The notes: generated by a model not told the origin, from the letters alone. A stretch of DNA of 64,000 nucleotides from Apis mellifera (GCF_003254395.2 NC_037646.1:2808942-2872941); one strand, 5' to 3'. Numbered from the stretch's first letter, positions 14,401 through 29,589 are shown. Numbers and translations are program-made.

Positions 14401-17400
14401 AAAAATTTTAATTTAAATATATGGATCTAGTAATCAAATTTTTCTTTCGACTAATTTTTCATAAATTATTTAATAAAATCGAAAAATTGCTAAAAATGTT
14501 TGTTTAATCATAATCTATAAAAAAGTTGAAATGCATATGATTTTTTTATATGTAATCATCCATACTTTTTTTATATTATATTATAAAAAAACATATATTT
14601 TTTATATTTCAATTTTATTGATTTCTAATAAAATATTTTATATGCATAAGAAACAATTGAATATTATATTTATTTTAATTTATTTGTGAATCTTTTAGTT
14701 TAAATGTTTGTAGACTGCAGGCATTTATTAAAATTATATATATGCAGTTTGATCATGCTTGAAAGCTCATAATTTCAATTATATATAGAAGCTTCAATTA
14801 TTGTATTTGTTTTATAAATAATAAAGATCATTCAATTTTTATTAATATAACAAATTGACATAGTTTGATTTGTTATGATGCCTTATATTATTTTTTTTTA
14901 TTTAAAAATATTATATTGCATTTAAAAATTATTATATTTATATTATATGTAATATGTTGATATTACATTTTAATGAAATTGATTAAATTAAATTTTATAT
15001 TAAAATTATACTTGCATGAAATTTATATTAATTTGAAATTTTTATAATTGTTATAGCATTAAAATATATTTTCTTTTTATTTTTATGATATAAAAAAAAC
15101 AATAATTTTTTATTTTAAATCTAATTTCAGATATTGAATTTTTTATTACATATTACTTACTTATTTTTTTTTTTTTTTTGCAATATGAAATGCGTGTATG
15201 TATATTATCTAAATTTTTAAATATAAATATATATTTATTATTTTTTAAACAAAGTAATGTGTAATATAAAACATATTTTATTAATCTATATAATATAAAC
15301 ACATGAATATATAAAAACAATAATTAACAAAATTTTATGCTTTTAAAAACATATTGATTGATTGATTGATTTATTTATTTATTTATTTATTTAGTGAACA
15401 ATTTGTCTAACAATTTTTCTTCAAGTATTAAAATTATTGCAATTAATATTGATAAAAATTTAATATAATATCTAATTGCACTTAGATACAGTCATTTTTC
15501 TAAATTAGTACTATTCTTTTTATTTCAATTGCTAAAAATGATTTTTTTTATTGTTACACTTTATAAAAATATAATTTTTTTTCTAAAAAAAAATATTTTT
15601 TTAGAAATTTTTTTTTGAAAAATAAATTAAACAGTAAAATAAAAATATAATAATTTTGAAACTTGAATTGTATAACTTACTCATATAACTTCATTTTTTT
15701 ATATAATAAAACAGTTGTAAATTGTGTGGAGGAAAAATTCATGTAATATATACATAAATACATATTATCATTTCATTATCATATATATATATACATGTAT
15801 ACTTCATTATTTACTTACATACATATACAAATGTATATTGTAGATGCACGTACAGTATTAATTTTCAAAATTAAATTTTTCTTTCTCAAAAAATTGAAAT
15901 TCTTTGTTTTTTGAAATATTTAATAATATTGGTACTTAAGAGAATTAAGAAAGTAATCAAGAGACACTTAAGAGAATTTTAAAATTCTTAATTGAGTTAT
16001 GATTAATACTATTGATATATTAACATTCTTTTCATATTTAATTCTTAATCGTATGATTTTTTCTAATCTTCAAAATTTATCTTTATAATATTATTATAAT
16101 CTCTATTAATCATAAGTGCTATAATCTACCTCTAATCTCAAATAATTCATATTTTTCTTCAAATATTTTAAAAATTAAAAAATAGATAAAAATATTTTTA
16201 ATGATTTTATCAAAAACGAAATAAAAGAAAAAGAATACTTTTTTAAGAAATGAAAATAGAATGATCTTATTAAAACAAAAGTTTATAAATAAGCTTAATG
16301 AAAAATAAAAAAAATAGAAAAGAAGAAAAAAAATAGAAGGAATAAAAAAATAAAATTAATTATATTTAATTCATATCAATTATATTACTTCTTAATGTCA
16401 TTTAAATTACTTTTTATATATTTCTCATTATTCTTATAAATTATTAATTATAAATTATAATATTCTTATAAAATTAATTCACGAAAGTATTTAAATATTT
16501 ATCATAAAAAACTTTTATAAATTTAAAATATATATTAGATATGTCTACAGGATATTTGACTGCAAATATTAAAAAATTTAAGATATGATTCTTTAAATCA
16601 AAATGCAACAAAAATTAAAAATAAAAAAATTGTGTTTTCGACTTTATTTTAATAAATTTTGATAATTATTGATAATTATAGATTTATAGATTTATAAAAT
16701 TATAGATTTATAGATTTATAAAATTATAGATTTATAAAAGAATGTTTTTTAGAAGAAATAGATAAATAGACAAATACAGACCTCAAGCAAAGAAATATAA
16801 TTTTCATATACATCAATTATATCGATTACATTCTTTATTATTTAATCCATATTCTTAAAGAAATTTATTCAAGCTTAAAGTGTCATGATTTAGTGTATAA
16901 TAAATTTATAATTAGCAATAATTAAAAAAATAAAGCTGAAAATATAATTTTTTTTATTTCTAATTTTCATTTTATTTTAATTTGTAAATTCATTTATCAA
17001 ATTTCTTGAACATTTATATACATATAACACATATACAAGCTGTTAATGTTAATATATTTGTAAGATATCTTTGAAGAGTCGATTCTAAAAATCAAAACAA
17101 ATACAATAATATGTAAAAATATCGATTGAAAATTATTTATTAAATTATAAATTATTGAAATTAGATGAAGCTAGAGACACAAAAAAGTGAAATCACTGTG
17201 TATCTATAATTTATCTAATAAAGAAATTAAATTGTTAAATATAATTTTTAATAAATAAGCTTCAATCGACATTTTTATATATCAACTTTTTTTGTGTTTA
17301 TTTTGACTTCTAAAATTGATAGCTTCCAAAAATAATCCATGGATATATTATATTCATATGGTAAGTGTTTGTATATATATATATATATATATATGAATCC

Positions 17401-20400
17401 ACTATATATATATTTGATGCCTAATCTCTCATTATAAAATCTGTACGTACACTACAATATAATAAATTAAACATAAAAAATACATATATTATATTTAATA
17501 CAGAATATCAAAAAAAAATACATATACACTATACACAATCAATAACCAATAGTATGATAAAACTAATACTTTTTGAATTATAAAACATAAATATCTTTAT
17601 CTAAATAAAAAATATTAAGGCATTTGCATATCATAATCACAATTGTAAATATATAATATTAATTCATATTAATTCATATACACATATTAATTCCAATTAT
17701 ATTATATTATTTAATCAAAAAGAATTCTATTATAATTTATAATTCTTCAAGTGTTAGTTTTAGCATACAAAATAACAAATTTTTTTAGTTTTTCATTCCA
17801 AATATTTCATTAAATACTATATATTTAAAAAAAAAAATGTAGTATGCGATTTTTTTTGACATCCTGTATTATATATAATATATACAGAAAAAATATTTAA
17901 AAAGTATTGAATATTATTAATTATGAATGAATTATTATGTGCATATCTTTTTTTTTTATCTTTTTGTGTACATATTCTATTTATTATTTTCCTTCTATAA
18001 TTTTTTAATTATTGAAATCAGAGTCATAATGTTACATTAATCCACTTCTTATCCTCTCTACGAAATTTTACAATTGTCGCCCGAATTTAAATCGGTGAAT
18101 GATAAAAAAATGGGGGAGATAGGGCAAAAGAGAGGTGACATGTGTCTGTTGCCAGGCTGAGCATGGAGGTGTCGTGTCGCAGATGGCAGACCCCAGCCGT
18201 GAGGAAGAACAAGTCACTCTCTTGGGTGAAGAGGGCCTCCGCGCTGGCGGCCAGGCTCTCAAGCTCGGGTAATTAAATGTGGTGCAAATTCAAACAATGT
18301 AGAGCGTAATGATTCGTAAATATTTTTTTGATATGTATAAAATGAAAAACATTATGGCTTATAATTTGTTCGTTATGTACAATTATGACTTTCTATTTCT
18401 TTTATATATTTATATCTTATATAATATTCTAATAATTTTTTTTCTGCCTTACTACTTTGAAAACATGTAAATGATATATTGTTAGATGTTATAAATATGA
18501 ATATAAATTAGCAGCAAAAATATGCTAATCACAATGACTTTTGTGAAAATCAAGTAATTATATAAACTAGTATGTTAAAATTCTTGTATAAACTTAAATT
18601 TTATAAATATAGTGATTTTTCTGAATGTGATAATTTTATAATGTATTAAGATATATGTATATCATTTAGAATATGTCATTGAATATATATGTGATAATCA
18701 TGGAAAGAAATCTTTACGTTCTACATTTTAGACCGGTGACTAAAAATCATATTTGTACAACATATATGTAAATGTTTTATAGATTTACTTATAAAATTCT
18801 TATAAATTTCTTCAAATATTTTTTTTACAGTAAAAAAAGGAGAATATAATATAAAGTATTAAATCTATAGAAACATTTTTTGTACATACATTTTAAAATA
18901 GGATTTATTAATCCATAATCTGCAAAAATTGCAGAGCTTCTGATAAATGTTTTTTGTGCTATTAGGCTATGTACAAATATAGATTTAAGTAGAAGGCATG
19001 ATGCGTCAGTGTGTTCTATGGTTACAGCACCTGTACACTACGGCAGACGCCATAGGAGCACACTATAGGAATCCCCTCAGGCAAGCTGTTATCAACCGTT
19101 ATTTGCATTTGCAAATCTGTTTTGCTCAATGTTTTTTTTTTTTTTTTTTTTGTAGTTACCTAAAATCCTTTAGCTCAAAAAAGAGCACTAATATTACAGT
19201 CGCTAAAATATTTATTAAATTTTAAAAAAAATTAGATTTAAAAAATTGTTAGTTCAATGAAATATATTTATAGTAACATATTAAAATCTATCAATAAGAT
19301 TTTGATAGCATATAAAACTCTGTCATCGATAATATTCATTATGCAAATGATTTAAAAAAGTTATTTAATTTAAAAATTATGATGGAATTACAATCAATAA
19401 AAGTTATAATATTAATAAAGATGACCAAATAGAGCATCGTTTTTAAAAGAAATTTTTAAAGAATATTAACTTTTCAATCATTTTTTAAGTAATCAATATA
19501 TATATTTGATTACTTAATGATTGTGATCAAAATCATATTTTAAATTTATAATCCGTCAATATTCAATATAAAATGTAGGTATATCTTATAAATGAAAAAA
19601 AGAAAGAAAGAAAAAGAAAAAAGATACAAATGTAAAAAGGAATAAAAACAATAGTATAGTAATTTTATAATAATGTAACAATTCTTCTTTCTTAAAAATA
19701 TATTTGTACAAATTGTATCGCAGAAAAATATAATTTGTGATATCTTCATACAAATTAAAAATAAATTATAAAATTTTTTTATTTTTCGTAATTTTAAAAT
19801 ATTTAAGAAATTGATAAATAATTTTAATTTAATATTTACTTACATATAGCATCATTTAGAATTGTAGAATTTTTTAACATTTTCAAAGAATATATTTTTT
19901 ACGAAAATTCAGAAAAAAGAAAGAATATTTAAGTTTTTTAAATTATAATCGAATATTTTTTTAATTGAAAAAGCAATTAGGTAATAAAAAATAATAAAAA
20001 TTCAAGGTTTAATTTCTGTAATCAATTTATATATTAAGATGCACTTGCTTAATTTATATATAATGTGTGTATATGTGTGTGTATATATATATATATATAC
20101 ATACATTTATACATCTTATATATATCTGTAATTTTATGTGTTTTTAATCTAAATCTTGCATATTGACTTACTATTTATAAAATTATATTTTCGTAAATAT
20201 ATTTGCGAAAATAATTTCTCATTTTTTAATTAAACTTTTAAAATTTTTAAATTAATTAAACTTTACTTACCATACGATATATAATATATGAAAGAATTGG
20301 AAAATATGTAAAAAGAGCATATCAACACTAATATTCTTTATATTGTACAAAGAATATCTAATTTAAAGAATTAAAATTATCTGATTTATATTATATATGA

Positions 20401-23400
20401 TTTATATATGATTGATGTACATTGATATAATTGATATAATATTTGATATTATTGAGATATAAACACGATTTTATTTTTTTAACTCAAAATTATGGAAAAA
20501 GAAAACGAAATTTGTTTATCAATTTTATATAATATAATTTTTATAAATAAATTAATATGATTTTAAAAAGTGTTTTAAAATTTAATACTGATAAATATTT
20601 ATTTATTTTAATCAAATTTTAAAATTTGATTTTTTTTTAAATAATAAAAGATGATATAAACATGAAGAATTTTTCTCTTTCTTTCTTTATCTTATATATA
20701 TCGAATAATTTTTTCAAACATCGAAATGTAAAATTATTTCTTTATATATTTCTTTATATCAAAAAAAATATTTTAAAAAATTATAAAAAATATAACAAAT
20801 TTCCTGAGATCAATAAAATATGCTGGAAAAATAAAAAAAAAAAAATAATAAGCAAAAAAAAAAGATATTTAAAATTGAATAAATTATTAAAAACTTTTAT
20901 ATTTTTTCACATTAAATGAGAATCATTCAAATACATTATAGAGAAAGTAATAAAAAGAAAATACTTGATGTTATGATTCATTATATAATGAGATTTTTAT
21001 TTGAAAAACAAATATTGAAACATAGAATTTATAAATGCATGATTCATCATCATCTTTGTATTATTAACATTATAAAATAAAAAATTTATAATCATATATT
21101 ATAAAAATAGGAATGTAAATTTTAATTTAAATTATTAATATTTCTATTAATAATTCTATTAAATCATTAGTTATTTATACATTTGATTTGGCAAGTTCTA
21201 TAAGCTAACAAAATTTCATTGAAATAGTGAAAAATTTAGGAATTTCGTAAAAGCAATAGAAAATCTTATTTTTATGTATAAATAATAAGAAGTCATATTT
21301 TAATATTTTTTTATATCGTAAAAATTGTTGATTTATAATTTAATACAGTTTCTATTAATTTTATTAAAAAAAATTTGGCACAAATCTAATCACAATGAAT
21401 ATATGATATATATGATATGTATATGTGATACTAGCCATACAATTTCTATATACATATAATTAATTTTCATTTAAATATATATATATGTGTGTGTTTATTA
21501 CTATAAGTATATACTTTATTTTAAATGTTATTTAATTTTTCCACTTGTTATTTTCATGTTTTGTTATCGCAATATGCGAATTTCTTTTATCTTCATACAC
21601 TGTATAAGAAAAATAATCAATCATGAAAAATTATTGCTTTAACGATTTCAAAGACAAATGCGACTGTTTGCTTTGTAATTATATAACATTCACTTATCGA
21701 TCATTTATCAATTGTTTAATAAAAATTCTTAATTCTAAAATGTGTGCTATATTGTTATTGAAATAGTCATATTAAAAAAGTTTTTATACATTATATAACA
21801 GTTGATACAGTTTGACGTTGTTTACACATAACATAATTAAAAGTTGTTTAATACATTCAAACTGTATCGAAATATTTATATTAAAATAATAATGTTAAAA
21901 TATATGTTAATTCGTTCATTCACTATTTATTTAGCTTTAATGTAAATAACAATAATGATGATAGTGTGGCCATGGGTATGTATAAAATACGTGCGCTTAT
22001 GTGCGCATATACGCAAAAATCGGAAAATCTTTGTTTCTAATTTAATCAAGACTTCGCTTTCAAAATACAACTAATTAAAATCAAAAGAATCTGATTTGTA
22101 ACAGCATTATTTAAACGTCGCAATAAATTACAGCTATTATTGTTGGGAAAAAATTAAGGTGAGTCGTATATAACTGGTTATCAAATATTTTAATCTTTTA
22201 AGCTCGGATGATTTGGAATCGGGATTTGATCAATACAAAGCAAATTACCAATTTTGCTTTGAAATTTTTTTTTTTTTTTTTTTTTTTTAATAAATACTAA
22301 TATCTACGTAATTATAACGATTTTATTATATAGAAGAATGAGGTATAATAATAAATAAATATGAACAGATTCAAGTATTTAATTTCAAGTTAGATGATTA
22401 TTTAAAATCCTTTGTTTCATATTTATTTATTCATTTTTTGTCTTATATTAACATTTTTAAAGATACTATGATTAATAAATCTCGTCTAATAAGATTCGTG
22501 ATAAATAGTTATTATTTAAACAAAGGCATTAACACGTACAATGAATTACAATGAATTACAAAAATATTTGAAATATTTTTCAGAAAGAAAAACTGTATCA
22601 ATATAATATTGTGCAAAATTTTTAAAAATATTATTAACATTACAAATAAATTAAATAGATAGAATTATCAATGATCATTATAAGATTTACAAAGTTTCAA
22701 AAATCTTATTTTCGAAAGTACATCCATAAAAATTATAAAGATAAAAAATTTATAATCACTTTGTGAAGACCACAGAAATATATAGTTATGTATCAATAAA
22801 CATTAATATTTATTAAATCATTATATGTTATTTAATAATTGTAATTGCTCATTATCTTAGTGATATTTTAAAAAATTTTGTAAATAACATACATATTATA
22901 TTTATAAAAATTTTTTGTGGTAAATTTTTAAAATACTTTTATGATTCATTGTAATGCTGGTACGTTGTGATGTGAAAGTTATAGCAATGTTACGCATACG
23001 AAATTATAATATATATTTAGGATTTACGTGGATTCAATATAAAAATATTTTATCTGCTTAAATTAATTTTTTTTAATAACAAAAAAATATTTCATAAAAT
23101 ATAATATGTTTCAGATATATTTTATTTTATAAATTTTAATTCTAATAATAATGTTTTGCATATTTTATATATTTAATTCTTAAGCTTTATATCTTATATA
23201 TTATGTATTATGCTCTATGCATTATGTTCCATTAATTCCTATTATAACAATTAAGCTTTTAGAAATAAAATATTACCATATTTATATATTGATGTATGTA
23301 TATTATCCTATTTTTGGCATGTTTTATGATCTTTACTGCATCTTTATGACATAGCATGTATACGGTTATAAATAATCGCTTTTTTCCCCATGTACATATA

Positions 23401-26400
23401 TGTATATATGTTTTATATGTATACATTGCTTATCCCTAATATTTTGCTTAAATATTTTTTAATATACATAATTAAATAGTTATCATTTATTTTTATTGAA
23501 TTTTTTAATCTTTATCTTTGACTTTCATTTATTAAATTAAAATAAATTACATTATAATTATATATTAAAAATTATATATGATGTAATTAATGTAATGTTT
23601 ATTTTAAGTATTTAAAATTTAAATTTAATAATTAAATATATGTAAATGTACTTAAATTAGATTTGTAAATTTGAATAATAATATAAAAAATATTTATCCA
23701 TTTAATTAAACCATGCGATACTAATACATTTAATAATATTTTATAATTTAAAAATGAAAAAAATAATTTATAAAATATTCGTTAAAAAATTATTTAAAAC
23801 GAAAATTTTTAAAAATATTTTTAATGTTTTCTAAAATACACTATTTAAAGAGTTAATATACCAATTAGTATAAGTCATTTTTTGAAAATCTCTTTATTAT
23901 TTAAATTTTCAATTGATAAATTAATCAAATAATATTCTAAATGTTTCATTAATAATAATGTTTCATAATATTCTAAATGTTAGTTTAATAATAATAATTT
24001 TATTTAATATTATATTTAATATTATTTAATTTAATAACTGAAAATTTAAATAAGGAGAATATGATTTATACTCTTTAAGGCTTTTGAACATTTATTTTTT
24101 AAATATCTATTTAAATATTATATATAAAAATTTGAAATTATCTAAATCTTAAAAACAAAATTTCAGATTTTAAAATAATAAGAAACTTTTCTCTTCTATT
24201 TTTCTTTTTTATTTATATTTGTATAATTTGTAAAAAAAATTTTCATGAAAGTTTTACGAAAATTTTAATCTATTAATCTATTATCTATAAACAATCTCAT
24301 TTCATAATTCAAATCACTTTATAATATGAATTTGTCTCTAAATTTATAATATATTATAAATTTATATCATTTATGAACAGTAATGTATATTTGCTTATTA
24401 TGTATTATATGTATATATGTGGGAAATATTGAATGGGTAAGCTGATAATTGATAAGTGGGTTTGTGATAAGCTTTCTTTTTTGCATGCTGTGAACTGATT
24501 TTTACTATTTCAAAACTTAATACCATTTAACAGTTAACAAAAAGCTTTTTTTATATATATTTAAATTAAAATAAGAAAATCATTATATTGTCATAAAAAT
24601 TATTTTATACTTTTTATACAAATTTTTTGTTCAATTTGTCAGTTTAAATTAAAAAACAAGTGGAAAATATACAAGTCGGTTCATTTTAGTTTTTATTATT
24701 TTGTGTATGAAAAATGTTTTATTTAATAGATTAAAATTTGAAAAAATGAAAATTTATTTTGATAAAAAAATATATTAAAACAAGAATGATTACGTATTTT
24801 GAAAAGATTTTTAATATATTTTATTTTCGAAGTTTTTAATTGATTTATATTCATTTAAATTCTTTGTTTTTCTTTCTTGCATTGCAAAAATTTTATTAAT
24901 TCTATGTTTAATTTCTATATTTATTTCTTTTAATTTTATTTAATTATACGTTTATTTAATTATATTTATATGCATACATATTTTTATATAATAAATCTAA
25001 ACAAAAATGAATTGACTTGTAATTTTAAGATATTATACATTATATACACATATATACATATGCATGTATATATGCATATGATGTATATCTTTCAACAAAA
25101 TAATTAAATTAAATTTATAGATGATTTTTGAAGAACAGATAAAAACACTGTATTTAATTAAACAGTACGCAATCTAATATTATTTAAATCCTTAAAAAGT
25201 AGATAATAACTATAACTGAAATAATTTTCAAATAATCTATTAAATAGAAATTGCCATATGATTTAAAATTTTTTTTTTCTTCTCTCTTCTTATCTTTTTT
25301 CATATATACATTCTACGACCTGGTTAATTCAATACCGAATAAATTCAAGTAATTATAGCAATCTTAATATGAATTTTCAATGAGTTCAATGAAATATAAA
25401 TTTAATTATTTGCATTAATAAACTTTAAAAATTTTATGATTTTTCTAATAAAAATATAATTATGCCATAATTTGGAATGAAATAATAAGGTATATATCTT
25501 TATTTTTCAATGATATACTTGATAGAAACATTCCAAGTAATAATAAATTTTGATAAAATTTTCTATATTATTATATTATTATATTATATTAAAAATTTAA
25601 AATTACATTTTTGTTAATTTCTTTTGTAAAATTTGTAAATATTTATCTAATTTATAATATATTATTTCAATAAATGAATTTTTTCATATTTGATTACGTA
25701 ATTATAATTTTATTATTCAAAAATATAAAATATCTATATAAATTATTTTTAATAATTTTTTATTTTTAAGAATAATTTTCATGCAAATATTTGTTAATAA
25801 AAAAAGATACATAATAAATCTTTTTTTACAAAATTATAATAATTAGAAATTAATTATTATCATTTTGGAATGTTGTTTATCTATTTTTAAATTATAAAAA
25901 AATAACAGATTTATATAAATAATTTTTGAAAAAAAAATTTCTTTAGAAAATTATATTAGAATTTTTTAATATTCTTTATAATATAAATATTTTTTTAGAT
26001 TATATAAAATTATATAATATTTTTTTTATAGATTTTGCTTCTTTTTTTATTATCTGAATTTTTTAAAAATATATGATATTAATTCATTATATTATATAAT
26101 ATATAATATTAATTCAACATGGAACACAGAATTAGATATATTATTTTAATTATTATTTTAATTATTTTTTTAATCAATGATTATTATTATTATTTATTAC
26201 TATTATTTAAAAAGAAACAACGATATGAAAATAAATAATTCTTAAGAAAATTTTTAATTATCATAATAGATAAATTTTTTTTCCTACAATAATTCTCGTA
26301 AATATTTTAAACATACAAGAAATCATGAAATTTAGTTTATAAAAAATTTTAAAAATGCTTTATTAAGATAATAAAAAAGGCAATAAAATAAAATTATTAT

Positions 26401-27065
26401 AGAATCATTATTATTATATGTCAATCACAACCATTATTTGAGAGAAACAAATATTATTTTATTATTTAACATTTTTTTAGTTTCAATTCTCAGAATTTGA
26501 TGACAATAAAAAATTCGTTGAATTAACAAGGTCATTTTGTATTAATGGTGAATTAATAATTGATATTTAGCATAATTGATATTAACTTCAATATATTATA
26601 ATATAACACTGTATAGTAATTTATATTTAGTTAAAAATATAATCGATTTAAGATATCTTTGGAAGCTTAAAAATAGTTTCATTAATTCTATCATATAAGA
26701 ATTTATTACATAATTTACTGGTATCCACTATTATACTGCTATTGTAATTTAAAAGTAGAAATAAATTTAAATTAACATAAAAGTTATAATCGTAATTAAC
26801 ATGAGTAATATATGGGAAAATTTTTTTAATAATTAAAAGCAACAATATGGGACAATAATTAAAATTTGTTTTCAATTTTAAGAATGATTTTCTTCTTGTT
26901 TGCTTTTGCCATAGCATCTTTATCTTATTATAACATCAATCATTATATTCTTTAATTGTATTTCATATTATACATTGTTTTCTATATTATATCTATATGT
27001 TATTCCGTATTCTTATTCAAGAAATATAAAATCAAAAAAATAATTATAAATTTATAATTATTATA

Positions 27066-27106
<41 letters not shown>

Positions 27107-29512
27107 CAATTATGTGTATATATATTATCGATAATACGATATTCATTTTAAATCATTCAAATATTGCAATATTTTCTTAATTTTTTATGAGATCTGATAA
27201 TAAAACTCATACATTAAATTATGTATTTTCTTGCTAAATATCATTCTGATCGTATTTAAATATATACTTTTCTTGGAAAAATATATTAACTAACATGTGT
27301 CTTGTTTATTCTTTCATTCTAAGATGATTTTGAAAATTTATTTATATTATTCTTAATACTATTAATGTAATATCTAATAAAAAATAATTATTGGAAAATT
27401 CTCCTTTTTAACTTCTATGATTTTACTAACTTTCTATGATTTTTTGTTGCTCTCAAAAGAAATTAAAAAAGGTATTTTTTAACAATATAATGAAAAGTAA
27501 TAGAATAAAAACTTTGAAATTTATTTCAAAAAATCATTTTCAAAATTGTTTTAAAAGATGAACAATACATAAATGAACAATTTCTCAAAGAAATATTTTG
27601 ACATTGTAATTTTACCACAATGAATTTGGTAACTTTATTGTCAAATCTCGTATTTAATATATTTTCTATCGCATTAAATTAAAATAAAAAATTATCTAAA
27701 ATTTTTATTAAAAAATATATTTTCTTTTCTTTTTTTTTTTTTTTTGTAATCTTGGAGCCAGTAAATTTGATAAAATACGAATTGTTAAAGATATCTTTAA
27801 TCTCATTCCTATGTGTGTAAAACGTAAGGAACTTATGCAACAACAATATGGCATTGGAGCATTATAGTGATGTCTAGTGTGCTAATGTGGTTGTGTCTTG
27901 TCTGTTGTGTCGTCAGCAAGAGCACGCAGGCTTGAATCCTACCGAGTCCATGACACGTGCATTGATTAGTGATGATAATATCGCCCGCCAGACTGCCCTT
28001 GGTCCTGTCCAATTGGGGTATGTACTCCGTATCTAGTAAATCCTTCCCATACGTTATTATGTATCCTTCGAAATTCATTCAACAGAATTTATTATTAATT
28101 TAATGATTTATCAAGTTTTATATTTACCACTATTTTTATATATTTTCTAATTACTTTTATTAAATTTAAAATTTTAGAAAACTATTTACATGTTCAAGGA
28201 GTATATGAAATCTGAAGAAGATGGTACACTTGAACAGAAATATGCATTCTATGCACAGAATGTGCATTAATAAATGCAACAATGCAATAATAAATGAAAA
28301 ATATTTCAGCAACTTATTCAATTTATTTTTTGTAAACAAAAACTGAATCATTTTTTATTTAATCAAACCAATGATCAATTATAATATTAATTATTATTAT
28401 TATTATTTTATTATTCTATTATTAAACGAACAAAAAAAAATGTAAAAAGATTATTTTCTATGAAAAGATTCTTTGTATTCTCAAGGTTTTTTACCTTGAC
28501 CTCTTTCTATCTTGGTTACAATAGTGTCAAGCTGAGTCAACATTATACTGATCAATTTCAATATTAATTTAAGTTAAAGATTTTGTGAAGTAGTATGTGA
28601 AAGATCAAAGATTCATTTATATGAATGAAATATGGTAAACATTCCAAATCGTATACATTTTTTAACTTTTTTCATATTCATATTCTTTCAGATCATAATT
28701 ATTTAATAAACATAAAAAGAATATTTTAGAAATATTATATACGACAAAATTTGTTAATAAACATTGTTATATTTCGTAAACACAATTTTTTAAATACTGA
28801 ATCAATCTTTGAAATAGTTTTCACTTATTATAGAATATTCTATGTAAAAATAAATTGAAGATATAGAATCTTTTCATAATTAATTATATAATATAGAATT
28901 TTATTACAATTTAATTTTGTAAGAAAAATAAAATTTAATCATTCATTGTGCTCATGAACTTAACTATCTCTTAGTTTATCCTTATATTTTATTATATTCT
29001 TCTACTATGTAATCTCTAGTAAATTTTATAAATAATCATATCGGGAAAATATGTAAAAATTAATTCGATGGCTTACTATTAAATCATTCATAATTCTGAT
29101 TTAAATATTTATAATTCATTTGGTTTAAAAAAATTATTTATTCGATTTTAAACTAACACAAGAATTTAAGAAGTAATAAATTTGATAGAAAAATATTGTT
29201 CATTGCTTATAGAATATTGTTCATTGTTTATAAAATACGACAAACCTTTTTGTAAATAGATAAAAAATATTTCTTTGGATTAGGAAATGCAATTTACTTA
29301 ACTTATTACAATTAATTTTTGCTTTATTTGATTTATTGATTTATCCAAATCGTTTCATCATTTGACAAATAAACATTTTCAAATATTAAAAAAGCTACAA
29401 GAAAGCATTGATAACTATGTTACTAATTATAATAAACGTTGGACAAGTGCCTATAATTCAAATTATATATTTATGAAATAGTAGTATTGGAATTTAATCT
29501 TGATCAAGATTA

Positions 29513-29589
<77 letters not shown>

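Larger units (their letters stand above)
4507..18155 (+). other. V0 subunit a intron 2 (13.6 kb)
   Basis: Almost entirely AT-rich, with (TA)n tracts at 5835-5892 and 8425-8455, a TGAT/TTTA repeat near 15352-15392, and a period-27-type repeat near 16674-16740. The only G+C-richer islands I noted are the docking element near 9785-9815, a short patch near 10980-11020, and the approach to exon 3a. Open frames here are short and AT-biased; none resembles a gene. Confidence 0.7.
18269..27916 (+). other. V0 subunit a intron between exons 3a and 3b (9.6 kb)
   Basis: Contains the GC island near 18998-19105, a 12-bp inverted repeat at 21804-21868, a slightly GC-richer patch at 21960-22160, and (TA)n near 27060-27105. 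No further coding exon is supported. Confidence 0.7.

Noticed and set aside
18068..18262. Open frame on the minus strand over exon 3a (64 codons).
   Set aside because: It is the mirror of the GC-rich alternative exon; the plus-strand translation matches the protein family and has splice sites.
20662..20919. Plus-strand open frame of 85 codons in the 3a-3b intron.
   Set aside because: Made almost only of Lys, Asn, Ile, Phe, Leu and Tyr, as AT-rich random DNA gives; no domain.
22134..22158. A 25-nt stretch between a CAG acceptor and a strong GTGAGT donor, looking like a micro-exon of the V0 subunit a gene.
   Set aside because: 25 nt does not fit the phase at this place and would shift the frame; no family sequence matches. 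It could at most be a noncoding first exon of an unknown transcript.
27833..28078. Open frame on the minus strand over exon 3b (81 codons).
   Set aside because: Same reason: shadow of a real plus-strand exon.
29515..29586. (TA)n runs considered as TATA promoters or origins.
   Set aside because: They are plain microsatellites inside introns, scattered through the window with no link to gene starts.
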